From NCBI GenBank assembly GCA_026400435.1, contig JAPLOZ010000041.1, positions 43,199-107,198 on the forward strand: a stretch of 64,000 bases of DNA. Reading direction: 5' to 3'. This DNA is from Hyphomicrobiales bacterium. Its GTDB lineage: Bacteria; Pseudomonadota; Alphaproteobacteria; Rhizobiales; Rhizobiaceae. The position numbers were made by a program, and so were the translations under genes. The notes beneath the pieces were generated by a model that did no database searches, had not been told where the DNA came from, and saw nothing but the letters and a program-made list of their open reading frames with translations. Shown piece after piece: positions 62,392 through 64,000 of the stretch; within the stretch, counting starts at the first letter, position 1, and each line of letters opens with the position of its first letter.

Positions 62392-64000
62392 TCAGCTCGC
62401 TTCGCGCAGCTGTTCGGCGGTTTCGAGATTGACCGACACCAGTTGACTGACGCCCTGCTCGGCCATGGTCACGCCGAACAGGCGGTTCATGCGGGCCATC
62501 GTGATCGGGTTGTGGGTAATCACCACGAAGCGCGTCTCGGTCGACGCCGCCATCTCGTCCATCAGGTTGCAGAAACGCTCGACATTGTGATCGTCAAGCG
62601 GCGCGTCCACCTCGTCCAGCACGCAGATCGGCGCAGGATTGGTCAGGAACACCGCGAAGATGAGCGCCATTGCCGTCAGCGCCTGCTCGCCGCCCGACAG
62701 AAGCGTCATCGTCTGCGGCGTCTTGCCGGGCGGGCGAGCGAGAATCTCAAGCCCGGCCTCGAGCGGGTCCTCGGATTCGATCAGCTGCAGTTCGGCCGTG
62801 CCGCCCCCGAAGAGGTGCGTGAAAAGGCGCTGGAAATGGCCGTTCACGAGATCGAAAGCCGCAAGCAGCCGTTCGCGGCCTTCGCGGTTGAGGCTCTGGA
62901 TGGCCTGTCGCAGCTTGCGGATCGCCTCGATGATGTCCTCGCGTTCCGAAACGATCGTCTCGAGCCGCTCGGAAAGCTCGCGCTGCTCTTCCTCCGCCCG
63001 CAGGTTGACCGCACCCAGACGTTCCCGCTCGACCTTGAGCCGGTCGAGTTTCCGTTCGATCTCGGCGCTGTCGGGAAGGGGAGCGTCTGGCTCGAGTTCC
63101 GCCTGGCGGAGCGCCAGGTGCGGCGGCGTGTTCAGCACTTCCTGGATGCGCGCTTCCGTCTCGCGGCGGCGTTCATCAGCCGCATTCAGCCGTTCTTCCG
63201 CGCGGACGCGGCCCTCGCGCGCCTCAGACAGCGACTGGACGGCGCCGATGGCTGCCTTGTCCAGAGCGGCCTGCCTTGTTTCGGCCTCCTGCAGGCGGTC
63301 GGCGGCAGCCTTGCGCAGCGCTTCGGCCTGCGAAAGCTGGCTCAGAAGCGCACGGCGCTTGGCGTCGATCTCGTCAGGCGCATCGTTCAGCGCCTCGAGT
63401 TCGGTCGCCGTCTCGACACGCCGCTCGGCAAGCGCTGCGATCTGCCTGTCGGCGTTGGCCGCACGCTGCATCCAGGTCGCGCGATCGCTGGCGATTGCCT
63501 GGAGTCTGCGCGTGCGCGCCTCTGCCTCGCGCTTCAAGCCTTCATGCAGTGCACGGGCGTCGGCAAGGATACCGCGGTCGCGCGTGACGATCGCCGCCAG
63601 CGCATCAAGTCGTTCGCCGAGATCGCCGAGGTCGGGCGACGCGGCGAGCTGCTCTTCTGCATGCGCCACCGCCTTTGCCGCCTCTGCAAGGTCGTCCGCG
63701 ATCCGCGCCCGGGTTTCTGCCAGCGCCAGGCGGCGCCCGGCAAGCTCGCCAGCGGCTCGTTCGGCGAGCGCCAGGGCGTCGCGGGCTTCGCCAAGCGCCT
63801 TTTGCGCATCGCGCCAACCCTGTCGCGCCGCAGCTTCCTGGGCAACGCGCTCGCGCACGCTGGCCTCGGCCATTGCCAGGGCGGTTTCGGCGGTGCGCAG
63901 CTTGTGCGTGGCTGCAACTGTCTCTGCGTCGAGTTCCGCCAGCCGGTTCTTCTGCGCCAGGCGTTGGGCCGCCGCTGTCGGCGCGTCCGCGCTGGCGGTA
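62392..64000 (-). CDS. smc: Chromosome segregation protein SMC, C-terminal part (cut by window edge)
   Basis: The frame stays open to base 64000. It encodes a long Ala/Glu/Arg-rich coiled coil followed by the C-terminal ATPase head. The ABC signature is LLSGGEQALTAMALIF; Walker B and D-loop are ICVLDEVDAPLDD; the H-loop is VVITHNP. It compacts and segregates chromosomes as the partner of ScpAB. It is a core gene marking the end of the accessory region. Confidence 0.95.
   Translation of the reverse strand, partial: TASADAPTAAAQRLAQKNRLAELDAETVAATHKLRTAETALAMAEASVRERVAQEAAARQGWRDAQKALGEARDALALAERAAGELAGRRLALAETRARIADDLAEAAKAVAHAEEQLAASPDLGDLGERLDALAAIVTRDRGILADARALHEGLKREAEARTRRLQAIASDRATWMQRAANADRQIAALAERRVETATELEALNDAPDEIDAKRRALLSQLSQAEALRKAAADRLQEAETRQAALDKAAIGAVQSLSEAREGRVRAEERLNAADERRRETEARIQEVLNTPPHLALRQAELEPDAPLPDSAEIERKLDRLKVERERLGAVNLRAEEEQRELSERLETIVSEREDIIEAIRKLRQAIQSLNREGRERLLAAFDLVNGHFQRLFTHLFGGGTAELQLIESEDPLEAGLEILARPPGKTPQTMTLLSGGEQALTAMALIFAVFLTNPAPICVLDEVDAPLDDHNVERFCNLMDEMAASTETRFVVITHNPITMARMNRLFGVTMAEQGVSQLVSVNLETAEQLREAS

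Overview
The window is about 62-64% G+C by eye and is packed with genes in tight, overlapping operons. It holds most of a photosynthesis gene cluster (PGC) for bacteriochlorophyll a, a spheroidene-type carotenoid and a type II reaction centre, followed directly by a red-type (form IC/ID) RuBisCO operon. PGC gene order (crtF-bchCXYZ-pufQBALM; bchFNBHLM-lhaA-puhABC-orf-acsF-puhE-hemA; ppaA-ppsR-bchG-bchP) is that of phototrophic Alphaproteobacteria. The RuBisCO type, the cbbR/cbbFPLSX layout and the housekeeping genes suggest a Hyphomicrobiales (Rhizobiales)-like host; this is inference. Oxygen-dependent enzymes are used for both the Mg-protoporphyrin ester cyclase (AcsF) and coproporphyrinogen oxidation (HemF). 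No bchE or pufC is in view, so an aerobic anoxygenic lifestyle is likely.

Layout. 1-2291: 3' part of bchD, then bchO. 2314-9668: carotenoid genes crtI, crtB and a 52-codon ORF (+), crtC and crtD (-), crtE and crtF (+). 9791-17517: bchCXYZ-pufQBALM superoperon (+). 17769-33953: one long minus-strand superoperon read from bchF down to idi. 34250-40503: ppaA/aerR, ppsR, bchG, a PucC-family gene, bchP and a small membrane-protein gene (+). 40523-41821: DUF4142 and thioredoxin-like genes (-). 41871-46838: an rpe remnant and cbbX, cbbS, cbbL, cbbP, cbbF (-), divergent from cbbR (46951-47910, +). 47911-50838: cytochrome b561, hemF, DUF3422. 51127-60694: genes I cannot assign, ending with a three-gene set that encodes very large beta-rich proteins of 1737 and 822 aa. 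60953-64000: a GT1-type glycosyltransferase and the C-terminal part of SMC.

How it works together. HemA and HemF supply protoporphyrin. BchD/H/O, BchM, AcsF, BchLNB, BchF, BchXYZ, BchC, BchG and BchP lead to bacteriochlorophyll a. CrtE/B/I/C/D/F build the carotenoid from Idi-balanced precursors. PufLM/PuhA form the reaction centre and PufBA the LH1 antenna, with LhaA, PuhB, PuhC and PuhE as assembly factors. PpsR and its antirepressor PpaA lie inside the cluster. Perfect tandem TGT-N12-ACA operators 8 bp apart lie at crtD/crtE and bchC, and weaker tandem sites at crtI, bchF and bchG.

Main points of interest: (i) the Calvin operon looks damaged: rpe is an internally deleted, frameshifted stub, and the CbbF-like FBPase has lost several canonical metal ligands; (ii) the PucC-family gene seems to start at ATT; (iii) crtC has no start codon at its conserved N-terminus and overlaps crtD by 226 bp; (iv) a chain of four hairpins lies between pufQ and pufB; (v) LH1 beta has a 25-residue C-terminal extension; (vi) the 1737/822-aa gene set has no function I can name. 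No tRNA, rRNA, insertion sequence or CRISPR array was seen.
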